From Saccharicrinis sp050589685 (GTDB taxonomy: Bacteria; Bacteroidota; Bacteroidia; Bacteroidales; Marinilabiliaceae): a stretch of DNA of 64,000 bases. Position 1 is the stretch's first letter. Every line of letters starts with the position of its first letter. Under the pieces are notes generated by a model. That model ran no database searches and was not told where the DNA came from. It was given only the letters and a program-made list of their open reading frames with translations. The stretch spans positions 1-64,000 of the forward strand of contig NZ_JBNGOS010000020.1 of assembly GCF_050589685.1 (NCBI RefSeq). The letters run 5' to 3'. Positions 35,496-45,451 of this stretch are shown piece by piece. The position numbers and the translations under genes were made by a program.

Positions 35496-36494
35496 CTATA
35501 TCTTAACCATGGTTGCACCAAAGCCATATTGTTCAAAGGAGGCGTCTTGATAGCTATGCCATGAATATTTCTTATTTAGGCTTTTGATGATTTCGGACTT
35601 AAGAACCCCATTGCCCTTGCCATGAATAAATACTATTTTTCGATTTGACCGATTTTTATTCTCATTCATAATTTCGTGGAACTTACCCAACTGATACTCC
35701 AGTATTTCCTTGTTTGACATACCTCTGGTATCATCTAACAGTTCGTGTATGTGTAAATCGATCTCCAGAATTTCATTATCGTCCCTTCGCACCGCTTTCC
35801 TAACCCTTGGTTTCTGTTCCTTTTGGGCCACCGCTTTTTTTATTTCCTGGGTCGATAATTCTTCCAGTTTTCTTTCGAAGGTATCTTTCAGCAGATATAT
35901 TAAAAAGGCTTTATCCTCTAAATAGGCATTATTAGAATAACTATTTTCTTTTAAAAGTTTGGAACCGGAAAATTTAAACCTCTTCTCCAACGGTTTAATG
36001 GGCGTATATTCTTTACTTTTCCTGAATAAAACCAACTGGCATTCATACTCCACGCCATCTACAAAATTAATGGCCAGATTATCGAGTGCTAACTTGGTAT
36101 TAGGCTCTATGGTGCCATGATACGCATTAATGATGTTAGCATTGTTGCAACGCCCTATACTATAAAAGGCAAAAAAGTTAGAGTCGTTTATTAAGTAAAG
36201 TCTGATATTACCGGGTAAATCCTTATCGCTGGTGCAAGCCAGCAAAAGCTTCGGTTCACCCTCCTCGTCGCTCTCCTCAAACTCATAACCATCCGGCTCC
36301 ATTTCGCCAACGGCATTGCCCGGGGTATTCACCTTGCTATGCTTTTCCACTATAACGACTTCGGTTCTTAACGCCGGGACTTCAAATCCGTCGTCATCCA
36401 GCACGTATACCATTTCGTCCCCCTCCGTCCGACTTACAACTCCTCCACCAACTTCATTCAAAAACCTTACCTTATCTCCAACCGAAATTTTCAT
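35496..36494 (-). CDS. DUF2027 protein with Smr domain
   Basis: This 332-aa protein is typical of Bacteroidota: an N-terminal DUF2027 region (KISVGDKVRFLNEVGGGVVSR, like the KOW-type start of MutS2-related proteins) and a C-terminal Smr domain (about 245-332). The Smr signature DLHIHELLDD and IVFIHGKGNGVLKSEI is intact. Smr domains can nick or bind nucleic acids. It ends three bases from the kinase stop on the opposite strand, with no hairpin between them. Its specific substrate is unknown. Confidence 0.88.
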   Translation of the reverse strand: MKISVGDKVRFLNEVGGGVVSRTEGDEMVYVLDDDGFEVPALRTEVVIVEKHSKVNTPGNAVGEMEPDGYEFEESDEEGEPKLLLACTSDKDLPGNIRLYLINDSNFFAFYSIGRCNNANIINAYHGTIEPNTKLALDNLAINFVDGVEYECQLVLFRKSKEYTPIKPLEKRFKFSGSKLLKENSYSNNAYLEDKAFLIYLLKDTFERKLEELSTQEIKKAVAQKEQKPRVRKAVRRDDNEILEIDLHIHELLDDTRGMSNKEILEYQLGKFHEIMNENKNRSNRKIVFIHGKGNGVLKSEIIKSLNKKYSWHSYQDASFEQYGFGATMVKI

Positions 36495-36922
36495 GTGTTT
36501 ATTTTTAGTTCGATGAATCTATCGCGAATAAATGCATCATACTTTAATACATCCGTTGCTTATTCGATTCACATGATCATGTACTTAAATCCCTACAGTA
36601 AAAATACGTTATTAACGCATTAACATTGCCTTGTTTAATTACGCAAAATACGATAATTTGTTACCTATTGTATCACCTATTTTCATAATCACAAAGGCAG
36701 CAAATATAAGTTTATTATCACAAACTCAACCAAGAATAAACGCTCCTTAAGAAACATCAATCTTAATTAGAATCATTCTAAGCCAACACTGCATAACCAC
36801 AGGCAAACATAGCATCCTTAGCTAACACTCCTTTTCCGATAAATTAACGTTGCTTTATACAATTTGCTTGGTTACCTAACGGCTAAATGATTATTTTTGC
36901 ATGCGAAATTAATTACAGAACG
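36495..36922. other. Divergent intergenic region, DUF2027 / queA
   Basis: This AT-rich 428-bp gap separates two divergent genes and must hold both promoters. I see no repeat, hairpin or reading frame that I can support in it. Confidence 0.5.
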
Positions 36923-38128
36923 ATGAATATACAGGAGATAAGAATTGAAGATTACACGTATGATTTGCCGGATGACAGAATTGCAAAATACCCGTTGGAA
37001 AACCGATCGGATTCCAAACTTCTTGTCTTTAACAAAACAATAACCGAACATAAATTTAACAACATACCATCTTTACTACCTCAAAATAGTCTACTGTTGT
37101 TCAACAACACCAAAGTAATCCAGGCACGGTTAAAATTTCAAAAAGAAACCGGAGCCATCATCGAAGTTTTTTGTCTGGAACCCGTTGAACCGTCTGATAT
37201 AGCCATGATTTTTCAGGTAAAAGGAAGGGCAACATGGAAATGTATCGTTGGCAATTCAAAGAAATGGAAAGAAGGAAGCCTTTCAAAAACCATAGTCATA
37301 AATGGCCAAGTGGTGCACTTAACCATAACGCGAAAAGAAGTTTTAGAAGATGCCCAGCACATAGAGTTTAGTTGGGATCAGGAAGATATCAGTTTTGGTG
37401 ATTTGTTGGACGCCATTGGAAATACTCCGATCCCACCATATTTGAATCGCAAATCTGAAGAAATAGATACTTTGCGTTATCAAACCGTATATTCGAATCA
37501 TAAAGGATCGGTTGCTGCACCAACGGCAGGACTTCATTTTACAGATGAAATACTGAACAAAATAAAAGAGAACAATATTAAAACGGCGCCGGTTACACTT
37601 CATGTTGGTGCCGGAACATTCAAACCTGTCAAGTCTGCATCTATCGGTGACCACGAAATGCATATAGAACACTTTTTTGTGGATATGGCAACGCTGGATC
37701 TCATTTTAAAGTACGAAGGGAATATAACAAGTACGGGAACCACTACCGTTCGCACGCTGGAAAGTCTGTATTGGATTGGTGTAAAATTATTACAGAACAC
37801 AAACGAACTATTTATAAACCAATGGGATGCATACAGCCTGCCTCAGCATTACTCGCTACAGGAGGCCATAGGCAGGCTCAAACAATATTTAATGGATGAG
37901 AATAGAACCATCCTTGAAAGTTATACGGGTATTTTAATCGCCCCGGGTTACGATTTTAAAGTCGTGGACAGGTTAATTACCAACTTCCACCAGCCGAATA
38001 GTACATTACTTTTACTTGTTTCCGCTTTTACAAAAGGCGATAATTGGAAAAAAATATATGAATATGCGCTCAACCACAATTTTAGATTTTTAAGTTATGG
38101 GGATAGTTCATTATTGTTTAGGGGCTGA
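36923..38128 (+). CDS. queA: S-adenosylmethionine:tRNA ribosyltransferase-isomerase
   Basis: This protein of about 401 aa is the QueA family enzyme that transfers the ribosyl part of SAM to preQ1 in tRNA during queuosine synthesis. Recognisable segments are YDLPDDRIAKYPLENRSDSKLL (start), AAPTAGLHFTDEIL (about 210), LHVGAGTFKPV and NFHQPNSTLLLLVSAF. It is slightly longer than the ~350-aa E. coli enzyme, as in many Bacteroidota. The ATG at 36923 is chosen because the frame start at 36887 adds a sequence outside the family. It is apparently monocistronic. Confidence 0.93.
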   Translation: MNIQEIRIEDYTYDLPDDRIAKYPLENRSDSKLLVFNKTITEHKFNNIPSLLPQNSLLLFNNTKVIQARLKFQKETGAIIEVFCLEPVEPSDIAMIFQVKGRATWKCIVGNSKKWKEGSLSKTIVINGQVVHLTITRKEVLEDAQHIEFSWDQEDISFGDLLDAIGNTPIPPYLNRKSEEIDTLRYQTVYSNHKGSVAAPTAGLHFTDEILNKIKENNIKTAPVTLHVGAGTFKPVKSASIGDHEMHIEHFFVDMATLDLILKYEGNITSTGTTTVRTLESLYWIGVKLLQNTNELFINQWDAYSLPQHYSLQEAIGRLKQYLMDENRTILESYTGILIAPGYDFKVVDRLITNFHQPNSTLLLLVSAFTKGDNWKKIYEYALNHNFRFLSYGDSSLLFRG

Positions 38129-38330
38129 TGGGCATATAAAGGATCCGCATTACAACACATCATTCATATTTTTCTTGACATATCAATCGAAGTTAACGGT
38201 AAAACAAGTCGTTTTATAACAAAATAACTAACGGTAGTTTTACGATGAGTTCAATAAGTGACCTTGCACATTAAACCAAAAGTCAAGTTATTTCTTATCT
38301 TTAGTGATATTCGAATAATATATTTGGTTT

Positions 38331-39866
38331 ATGGGAAACTCTTCAACAAAACGGGGCATATTTGACAAAATGCTTAATTGGACCGAAAAGGCCGGCAATG
38401 CACTGCCCCATCCGGCAACTCTTTTTGCCTTATTTGCCTTATCAGCCTTAATCCTTTCCGCCATCGGGAGCTTTTTACAATGGGAAGTCATTCATCCCGG
38501 AACCCAGGAAACCATTACACCGGTTAATCTTCTTTCGAAGGATGGCCTACACCGCATTATTCTGGATATGGTTGACAATTATACCGGTTTTGCGCCTTTG
38601 GGAATTGTGCTTGTGGCGATGTTGGGCATTGGCATTGCGGAACAGAGCGGACTCATCAGCGCCATCATCCGGTTATTGGTGTTAAATTCCAGGCAACATC
38701 TACTCACTTTTATTCTTGTTTTTACGGGCATCCTCTCCAACCTCGCCTCCGATGTTGGCTATGTATTGTTGATTCCTTTGGCGGGAGTCATTTTTATGGC
38801 CGTTGGCCGGCATCCAATTGCCGGTATGGCAGCTGCTTTTGCCGGGGTTTCGGGTGGTTTTAGCGCCAACCTGGTACTGGGCACCGTTGATCCCTTGTTG
38901 GCCGGTCTTTCGCAGGAAGCAGCCCACATCCTGGATGCTAATTATCAGGTAAACCCAACAGCCAATTATTATTTTATGGTTGCCTCCACTTTTGTGATCG
39001 CTTTTGCCGGAACAATTGTTACCGAAAAAATAGTGGAACCCAGGTTGGGCAGTTATACTAAAAACGAGGATGACCTGAAAGAAAAATTTGATCACCTTTC
39101 GAAATTGGAAAAGAAAGGATTAATGTACGCCGGGATATTGTTTCTGACGATTCTAATGGTCACCCTTGTGGGAATCATACCGCAAAACGGATTTTTCAGG
39201 GGAACAGAGGGAGGCCTCCTTAACTCTCCTTTGATTAAAGGTGTTGTGTCTATGTTATTTATAGTGGCAGGATTAATGGGTTTGATATACGGTTTTACCA
39301 CCAAAGCTTTCCGCAATGATGCGGACGTCATGAACGGGATGGGCAAATCAATGAAAACGCTGGCCTCGTATCTGGTTCTGGTCTTTTTTGCCGCTCAATT
39401 TGTCGCTTATTTCAAATGGAGCAACCTGGGCATTATCCTTGCTGTTAAAGGGGCCGGTCTTCTGATGTCGTCCGATATTGGTCTTATACCCTTGATGATA
39501 CTGTTTATTCTGCTTTCCGCAGCCATTAATATGCTGATGGGTAGTGCCTCTGCCAAATGGGCCATCCTTGCCCCTATCTTTATACCCATGTTTATGATTA
39601 TGGGCTACTCACCTGAACTCTCTCAGGTAGTGTATCGAATTGGTGATAGCGTAACCAATGTAATTTCCCCCATGATGAGTTTTTATGCCCTTATTATTGC
39701 TTTTGTTCAGAAATATGACCCCAAAGCCGGCATAGGAACCATTATTGCTACCATGCTTCCTTATACCATGATTTTTTTGGTGGTGTGGATTTTGCTTTTG
39801 GTTGTCTGGCTATTAACAGGATTACCTCTTGGACCTGGTGCGGAGATATATTATAATCTGCCATAA
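38331..39866 (+). CDS. abgT: AbgT-family transporter
   Basis: This 511-aa inner-membrane protein has about 11-13 TM helices and the AbgT start IFDKMLNWTEKAGNALPHPATLF. It also shows the reentrant-loop stretches GGFSANLVLGTVDPLLAG and MGSASAKWAILAPIFIPMFM. E. coli AbgT imports p-aminobenzoyl-glutamate; other members export sulfonamides. It is followed after 66 bases by a YCII-domain gene on the same strand. Which direction it transports is not evident. Confidence 0.9.
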   Translation: MGNSSTKRGIFDKMLNWTEKAGNALPHPATLFALFALSALILSAIGSFLQWEVIHPGTQETITPVNLLSKDGLHRIILDMVDNYTGFAPLGIVLVAMLGIGIAEQSGLISAIIRLLVLNSRQHLLTFILVFTGILSNLASDVGYVLLIPLAGVIFMAVGRHPIAGMAAAFAGVSGGFSANLVLGTVDPLLAGLSQEAAHILDANYQVNPTANYYFMVASTFVIAFAGTIVTEKIVEPRLGSYTKNEDDLKEKFDHLSKLEKKGLMYAGILFLTILMVTLVGIIPQNGFFRGTEGGLLNSPLIKGVVSMLFIVAGLMGLIYGFTTKAFRNDADVMNGMGKSMKTLASYLVLVFFAAQFVAYFKWSNLGIILAVKGAGLLMSSDIGLIPLMILFILLSAAINMLMGSASAKWAILAPIFIPMFMIMGYSPELSQVVYRIGDSVTNVISPMMSFYALIIAFVQKYDPKAGIGTIIATMLPYTMIFLVVWILLLVVWLLTGLPLGPGAEIYYNLP

Positions 39867-39932
39867 GTATTTTGTGCCGGATTCTTGCTAACCGTTTGAG
39901 TATTAAAACGTACGTATATAAAACCTAAAAAT

Positions 39933-40394
39933 ATGAAGACTATACTATTTGTTCTTTTTATACTATTCATGCATCATGTGTCCGCGGCTGCACAAAAAAC
40001 AAACCCATGTTACGATGCCGAACTGGCCAAAAAATTTGGTGCTGACGATTACGGCATGAAAAGCTATATACTGGTGATGCTAAAAACAGGCGGCCATAAA
40101 ACTACGGATAAGGCTTTCATAGACAGCTGTTTTACAGGTCATCTGCAAAACATAAAGCGGCTTGTTAAAGAAGGAAAAATGATAGTGGCAGGCCCTTTGT
40201 CAAAAAACGATAAGTCCTACAGAGGCATATTTATTTTAGATGTTCCTACCACAGAGGAAGCTGAAATCTTGCTCAAAACAGATCCTGCCATTAAAGAAGA
40301 ACTTCTGGACGCAGAATTATATGGCTGGTACGGTTCTGCGGCCTTACCGGATTACCTGGAAGCTTCAGACAAAGTTTGGAAAGTAGGTTTCTGA
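39933..40394 (+). CDS. Secreted YCII-domain protein
   Basis: A 153-aa protein with a cleavable signal (MKTILFVLFILFMHHVSAAA) and a YCII-type ferredoxin-like fold: YILVMLKTGGHKTTDK, HLQNIKRLVKEGKMIVAGPLS, TEEAEILLKTDPAI. The His and Asp of the fold may support a small enzymatic or binding role. Export is unusual for this family but occurs in Bacteroidota. It follows the AbgT gene closely and is probably co-transcribed. Confidence 0.8.
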   Translation: MKTILFVLFILFMHHVSAAAQKTNPCYDAELAKKFGADDYGMKSYILVMLKTGGHKTTDKAFIDSCFTGHLQNIKRLVKEGKMIVAGPLSKNDKSYRGIFILDVPTTEEAEILLKTDPAIKEELLDAELYGWYGSAALPDYLEASDKVWKVGF

Positions 40395-40649
40395 TACAGC
40401 GAAGGCATTCCCGGTAGCTTCAAATCCTATTTCTATTTGTTTAGCAGTAACTCCCAAAGTTAAAAGCATACCCCTATCCCTCCGCCTGAGATGGTGTTCT
40501 CCCCCAAGTCTCAGGACCTGGGGAAGAATGTATTCCCGTGAAATAGTATTTCAACCTGCAATATGCATTAGATAATCTATTACACATTGAAATTACTTTT
40601 ATACAAGACACTTCGTTGCATCACTTCAACTCACCAGAACGGTGCTCCC
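40395..40649. other. Intergenic region with CCTGAGA hairpin
   Basis: Between the YCII and AsmA-like genes. It contains the imperfect stem CCTGAGA / TCTCAGG at 40485-40515 and C-rich runs, but no gene-like frame. The hairpin may end the plus-strand transcript. Confidence 0.4.
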
Positions 40650-40745
40650 GAAAGTAATCGGGACAAGTGATGCCTCGTTTCAGTAAAGCCTTGTTTTATT
40701 GCACTTTCAATGTTCACGACGAAGCTCTAATGCATAATCCGGGTT
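40650..40745. repeat. Dispersed ~96-bp intergenic repeat, copy 2
   Basis: Close match to 64-159, starting with the palindrome TCCCGAAAGTAATCGGGA (40646-40663) and ending CATAATCCGGGTT, immediately before the stop codon of the minus-strand AsmA-like gene. Copy 1 has the same relation to acr3. Confidence 0.75.
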
Positions 40746-40748
40746 CAA

Positions 40749-43244
40749 TTATTTTTTCTTCTTTTTACCGAAAAGGCCTTCGATGGCGTTTTTTACGTTA
40801 TCATCTTTCAGGATATCCTTCACCACTTTTTCGGCTTCCTTTTCCAACTCCTTACCCACTTGCTTTTTAGCTTCGGCAAGATCGAGACTGAGTTTTGGAT
40901 CTTTGGCGGTACCTTTAACAATAACGTCCACCATCACATCATCACCCGAGGTAGAAAAACCACCCCCCAGAAAACTCATAGCACCTGCTATGTCCTTGCG
41001 AGAAACGGGTGTTTTAACCACATAATTTAAAGATTGGTCAAACCCCTGCTCCCCACTTACCTCTATCCTACTTCCAAATACCTTTGCCGTAAAAGGTTCA
41101 ACAATTATTTTACCATCTTTCATGATAAAGTTGATATCTAAATCCTCGGCTTTCATTTTACGGTATTTTTCCTTTTTAAGCAAGTCAGCCATGTTATTCA
41201 GCACTTTGGAATTGCTTACCTCAATAGCTTTCGATTTCAGGTTTCCACCTCCGGTAATGGAGGCAATTACCGGCATCATCTCTTTGTCTAGCAAGCTATT
41301 GTATTTAAAGTCGGCCGAAAATTGCCCTTTGGAGCTCTTGGCAATAGGCATTAATGAGTCGATGATACTAAACGAATTGGCTGTTTTGGTTATATCGATA
41401 TTCCCTGCATCAAAAATAAAATCGACAAAAGGTTTCTTCACATCTTGCGTGTTGTACTCCCCGGCCATCTTCATCTCGCCATCCAGCAGCTTCATGGACA
41501 TTCCGTTTAATACAACTCTCCCATCTTTAACCGTTATCTTACCTTTCGTATTATTGATCGTTAACTTATCGTATACTATCTTTCCAAAAGATGATGTGAA
41601 CACAAAATCTATATTTTTGGGCACTTCAAAAAGCTCGAGGGCAGTAGTGTCTTCCGCTGCATTAGCTTGTTCCTCTTCAAAACCTTCCAAAAATTCGTTT
41701 ACATCTAATAGATGAGACGAATGCATTAAGGAGCCTTTGATCGTTTCATCTTTAAATAGGTATGGCAAATAGTTCTCTATTTTACCACTCAAGTCAAAAT
41801 CCGATCTCCCAACGTTACAAACAAACTTATTCAAGGCTATACTTTTCGGGCTAAACGTCATCAAGGCCTCACTAATAGTAACTTTGGGTAAACCGGTGCT
41901 TGTATACTCAAAGTCGTCCAGTTTCATTTTACCATTCACCTGAACCGATTCATAATCTTCTTTTTCGATCATCTCCATATTACCGTCCAAAGTCACATCG
42001 GCATCCACAACACCTTTAATGTCGAAGCTATCCATTGGAATGGCATCTTTCAATGATCCCAAATCGATTACACCGACCATACCTCCTTTAAACCGGGCAT
42101 TGCTAACGGGTGTTTTCAGTAACAAGGAAGCATCAAAGGGGTTTTGACCCAATTCGAAATGGAACTTCTCAATATTGGTTACCGTATTATCCGGTGATCC
42201 TCCGGGATTATTGACCACAACATTAATATTGATGTCGTTGATAGATTTTGGCAGATCGGGATATTTGATTTGACCATTATTGACTTTCAATGTAGCGTCA
42301 AAGGCCGGCAGGTTATCTGTATCTTTATAAATACCTTTTGTTGTTGCTTCCAGTGTGAGGGTCCCTTGAGTCTGGACACCTTCCAAATCGGTTAAAAATT
42401 CTTTGGGAACCAAGGCCAACAGGGATTTAAATGTAGTTTCTTTGGCCCCCAACTTCAGATCCAGATGATAGCCTTCGTCCAGCATTCCCACATGACCGTC
42501 AAATCCAAGATTAAGATCGTTCACCATCAAATCATTTTCCTCAAAGGTAAATACCATATTGGTCATATCAGCCAAAATACCCGCAACCAGACTTACCTTT
42601 ACCTGGTTAAGATATTTGGTTTTTTCCATGCTCACGTTTACGGCCTCAATGGAACTTTCCAACATAAGGTTGGTCGTGGCAGCCGACATATCACCCGAAA
42701 GATTTAAATGAAGGTTGTGGATGGCTGCTTCCAGGTCCATCGTTTCGTCCACATAAGTGATGATGGCATCTTTTACTTCAAAACTTTTTAACCTGATGGT
42801 AAAATCACTACTTTCCGCGTCCGCAGTTTCTACTTCTTCTATTTCTCCGGTAGCCTTATAAATATCCCAATTTACCGTGGAATCGGCCAATACTTTGGCA
42901 TGAATCATCGGTTTGTCCAAAAGAATATGTTCTACCGACAAACTTCCACCCATGGCGCTCATCAAATCCGCCGACAACGCAAATTCATTTAGGTACAGCA
43001 GGGTATCATCCTCAAATTTATCGACCCCAACAACACTTAACCCGGACATCCCCACCGAGATATTCGGAAAATCTTTTATCAGTGAGAGGGAAAACTTTCC
43101 CCAATCTACCTTCGCAACAACTTGATTATTCACCTCTTCCTTAACTAACCGTTCAATTTTACCCTTAAAAAACAGGGGGGTAACCATTAATAATATAAGG
43201 ATAAAGAGGACTATTCCACCTGTGATTTTTAAAAACTTCTTCAT
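40749..43244 (-). CDS. AsmA-family outer-membrane/periplasmic protein
   Basis: This protein of about 831 aa has one N-terminal TM helix (MKKFLKITGGIVLFILILLMVTPLFF) and a long periplasmic body of repeated beta strands. The AsmA-type start is KIERLVKEEVNNQVVAKVDWG, and the DUF-like C-terminal region ends VVKTPVSRKDIAGAMSFLGG. The family acts in phospholipid transport or outer-membrane biogenesis. The ATG at 43244 is preferred to the frame start at 43319, which would add a non-family leader. It is monocistronic and followed by the repeat copy at 40650. Confidence 0.87.
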   Translation of the reverse strand: MKKFLKITGGIVLFILILLMVTPLFFKGKIERLVKEEVNNQVVAKVDWGKFSLSLIKDFPNISVGMSGLSVVGVDKFEDDTLLYLNEFALSADLMSAMGGSLSVEHILLDKPMIHAKVLADSTVNWDIYKATGEIEEVETADAESSDFTIRLKSFEVKDAIITYVDETMDLEAAIHNLHLNLSGDMSAATTNLMLESSIEAVNVSMEKTKYLNQVKVSLVAGILADMTNMVFTFEENDLMVNDLNLGFDGHVGMLDEGYHLDLKLGAKETTFKSLLALVPKEFLTDLEGVQTQGTLTLEATTKGIYKDTDNLPAFDATLKVNNGQIKYPDLPKSINDININVVVNNPGGSPDNTVTNIEKFHFELGQNPFDASLLLKTPVSNARFKGGMVGVIDLGSLKDAIPMDSFDIKGVVDADVTLDGNMEMIEKEDYESVQVNGKMKLDDFEYTSTGLPKVTISEALMTFSPKSIALNKFVCNVGRSDFDLSGKIENYLPYLFKDETIKGSLMHSSHLLDVNEFLEGFEEEQANAAEDTTALELFEVPKNIDFVFTSSFGKIVYDKLTINNTKGKITVKDGRVVLNGMSMKLLDGEMKMAGEYNTQDVKKPFVDFIFDAGNIDITKTANSFSIIDSLMPIAKSSKGQFSADFKYNSLLDKEMMPVIASITGGGNLKSKAIEVSNSKVLNNMADLLKKEKYRKMKAEDLDINFIMKDGKIIVEPFTAKVFGSRIEVSGEQGFDQSLNYVVKTPVSRKDIAGAMSFLGGGFSTSGDDVMVDVIVKGTAKDPKLSLDLAEAKKQVGKELEKEAEKVVKDILKDDNVKNAIEGLFGKKKKK

Positions 43245-43657
43245 ATATACTGAGTTGTTTATTATTCTATTTTTAATAACGGTTGTACTTATTAAAATTG
43301 CATAACCAAAGTTAAACAATAATACTTATCATCTATAATTGAAATTTGTTTTAAACTATAATTAATAAAACCGGCATGGCCGGGCCTTTAAAAATTTAAC
43401 ACCGGCAGTTTTCTGCCATTCCGCGGAGCAGGTTATGCTGGTCCATTCCCGTAAAATCAGGCCGGGCTCAAATATTGTACGTCGACACGAATTTTTAAAC
43501 ATATAAAACTTGCCTAACGCTCAAGCAAAAATCAGACAAAATATGAATATTTCAAAGTAAAGTTCAAAAATCAGTATTCAGACTAAACATTTGTTTGACT
43601 GATTGCTTAATTAAAATGCATACTTTTATATTCGTGATCGCATTAATAAAACGGACC

Positions 43658-43710
43658 GTTAAGCCCGGGTTATGTATCAGAGGTAGGTAATGGGCATTTA
43701 AAATACCATA
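43658..43710 (-). repeat. Inverted partial copy of the dispersed repeat, upstream of carbonic anhydrase
   Basis: The reverse complement of part of copy 1: TTAAgCCCGGgTTATGTATcAGAGGTAgGTAATG and ATTTAAAATACcATAA align with the complement of 116-164 at about 85 percent identity by eye. It ends two bases before the carbonic anhydrase ATG. The rest of the 43245-43657 gap is AT-rich with GC-rich patches near 43370-43470 and shows no gene. Confidence 0.65.
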
Positions 43711-43712
43711 AT

Positions 43713-44351
43713 ATGCAAATAGATAAGAATCACGTAGAAAAACGCGAAAAATCGTATGATGATATTTTAGTGGCCAACAAAGCTTGGGCTAAATCAATGA
43801 CCGATAAGGACAAAGATTATTTTAAACGTCTGGCTTTAGGTCAGTCCCCGGATTATCTATGGATTGGTTGTTCAGATAGCAGGGTACCTGCCGCCGGGGT
43901 TTCCCAAACAGATCCCGGGGAACTCTTTGTTCACAGAAACATCGCCAACCAGATTATCACCAACGACTCGAACCTTATGAGTGTTATTAAATACGCCGTT
44001 GACTATCTGAAAGTAAAACATATTGTTGTTTGCGGCCATTATGGTTGCGGTGGTGTAATCGCAGCCATGGAAAAAAACAACGATGAATATCTGGGTGACT
44101 GGCTCTCGAGCATTAAAGATGCGTACAAAAAAAATAAAGCCGAGATAGAAGCGATTGATAACGAAAAAGGAAGAATCAACCGTATGTGTGAAATAAACGT
44201 GGAGCGGCAAATTGAAAAACTAGCTTCCACATCTATCGTTCAGCATGCCTGGGACAAAGGACAAGAGCTTCAATTACACGGCTGGATATTTGAAATTGAA
44301 ACCGGCCTGATTAATCCACTTACCGATATATTGTCCAACCCAAACCAATGA
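43713..44351 (+). CDS. can: Beta-class carbonic anhydrase
   Basis: This 212-aa zinc enzyme converts carbon dioxide and bicarbonate. The zinc ligands lie in IGCSDSRVPA (Cys about 50, with the Asp-Arg dyad) and VCGHYGCGGV (His about 107, Cys about 110). The length and the GWIFEIETGLI C-terminus fit the family. It is monocistronic, with a bidirectional terminator (44423) beyond its stop. Its 5' flank is made by an inverted repeat copy. Confidence 0.94.
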   Translation: MQIDKNHVEKREKSYDDILVANKAWAKSMTDKDKDYFKRLALGQSPDYLWIGCSDSRVPAAGVSQTDPGELFVHRNIANQIITNDSNLMSVIKYAVDYLKVKHIVVCGHYGCGGVIAAMEKNNDEYLGDWLSSIKDAYKKNKAEIEAIDNEKGRINRMCEINVERQIEKLASTSIVQHAWDKGQELQLHGWIFEIETGLINPLTDILSNPNQ

Positions 44352-44422
44352 CATAATTTGACTGTTTCGCAGTTTTAACAAGCAAATCCATTCGTTAAAT
44401 TCGCGTAATGAATGGATAAAAA

Positions 44423-44458
44423 AAAAGGATGCTCCGAAGTTAATCAGAACATCCTTTT
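44423..44458. terminator. Bidirectional terminator between convergent can and purC
   Basis: AAAAGGATGCTC / GAACATCCTTTT, one mismatch, 12-base loop, with A and T runs on either side. It serves two converging genes. Confidence 0.85.
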
Positions 44459-44479
44459 ATATTGTAGATACCGGGATTA

Positions 44480-45430
44480 TTACAAACCAGCCAGGTAATC
44501 GTTTACGTTCTTTCCGATGCGAGCGATCACGTTGCTGACATCTTCCTTAACGAATTTATCTCCTGTAATACTTTCGTATAATTCAATATAACGCGCGCTG
44601 ACCTGGTTCACAAACTCTTCTGTCATTTCCGGCACCTTTTGTCCTTCTTTGCCTTGAAATCCATTCTCCATTAACCATTCGCGCACAAATTCTTTTGATA
44701 ACTGTTTTTGATTTTCACCTTTATCAAAACGTTCCTGGTATCCATCTGCATAGAAGTAACGGGAAGAATCAGGCGTATGAATCTCATCGATTAAGTAGAT
44801 TTTTCCGTCTTTTTTACCAAACTCATATTTTGTATCAACAAGTATGAGTCCTTTTTCTTTAGCCATTTCTGAACCACGCTTGAATAATTCCAATGAAATA
44901 CGTTCCAGCTCCACGTAGTCTTCTTCTGAAACCAAACCTTGTTGAATGATTTCCTCACGCGAGATATTCTCGTCATGTTCCCCTTGCTCAGCCTTTGTTG
45001 TTGGCGTTAGCAAGGGTTCAGGAAAAGCCTGGTGTTCTTTTAAACCTTCTACCAATGGCACACCGCAAATATCACGGCCGCCTTCCTTGTATAAACGCCA
45101 TGAACTTCCGGTTAAATAACCACGTACAATCATCTCTACCGGAAATGGTTCGCAATAATGACCTACCGTAACCGTTGGATCAGGAGTAGCCACCTTCCAG
45201 TTAGGAACAATATCAGAAGTCGCATCTAAAAACTTTTCAGCAATCTGGTTCAAAACCTGCCCCTTATAAGGAATACCTTTGGGCAACACAACATCAAAAG
45301 CTGAAATCCTGTCCGAAACCACCATCACCAAATACTGATCGTCGATGTTATACACGTCGCGAACTTTACCTACATAATGTCCCTTTTGCTTTGGGAAATT
45401 GAAATCGTTTTGAACAATTGCTTTACTCAT
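44480..45430 (-). CDS. purC: Phosphoribosylaminoimidazole-succinocarboxamide synthase
   Basis: This 316-aa SAICAR synthase carries out the aspartate-ligating step of purine synthesis. Recognisable motifs are GKVRDVYNIDDQYLVMVVSDRISAFDVVLP near the N-terminus, the SAICAR signature MIVRGYLTGSSWRLYKEGG (about 98) and LVDTKYEFGKKDGKIYLIDEIHTPDSSRYF (about 200). It is of the longer type found in Bacteroidota and plants. A TPR-like lipoprotein gene lies 21 bases upstream on the same strand, so they may be co-transcribed. Confidence 0.95.
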   Translation of the reverse strand: MSKAIVQNDFNFPKQKGHYVGKVRDVYNIDDQYLVMVVSDRISAFDVVLPKGIPYKGQVLNQIAEKFLDATSDIVPNWKVATPDPTVTVGHYCEPFPVEMIVRGYLTGSSWRLYKEGGRDICGVPLVEGLKEHQAFPEPLLTPTTKAEQGEHDENISREEIIQQGLVSEEDYVELERISLELFKRGSEMAKEKGLILVDTKYEFGKKDGKIYLIDEIHTPDSSRYFYADGYQERFDKGENQKQLSKEFVREWLMENGFQGKEGQKVPEMTEEFVNQVSARYIELYESITGDKFVKEDVSNVIARIGKNVNDYLAGL

Positions 45431-45451
45431 TTCTCAAAAAATTATAATTTA

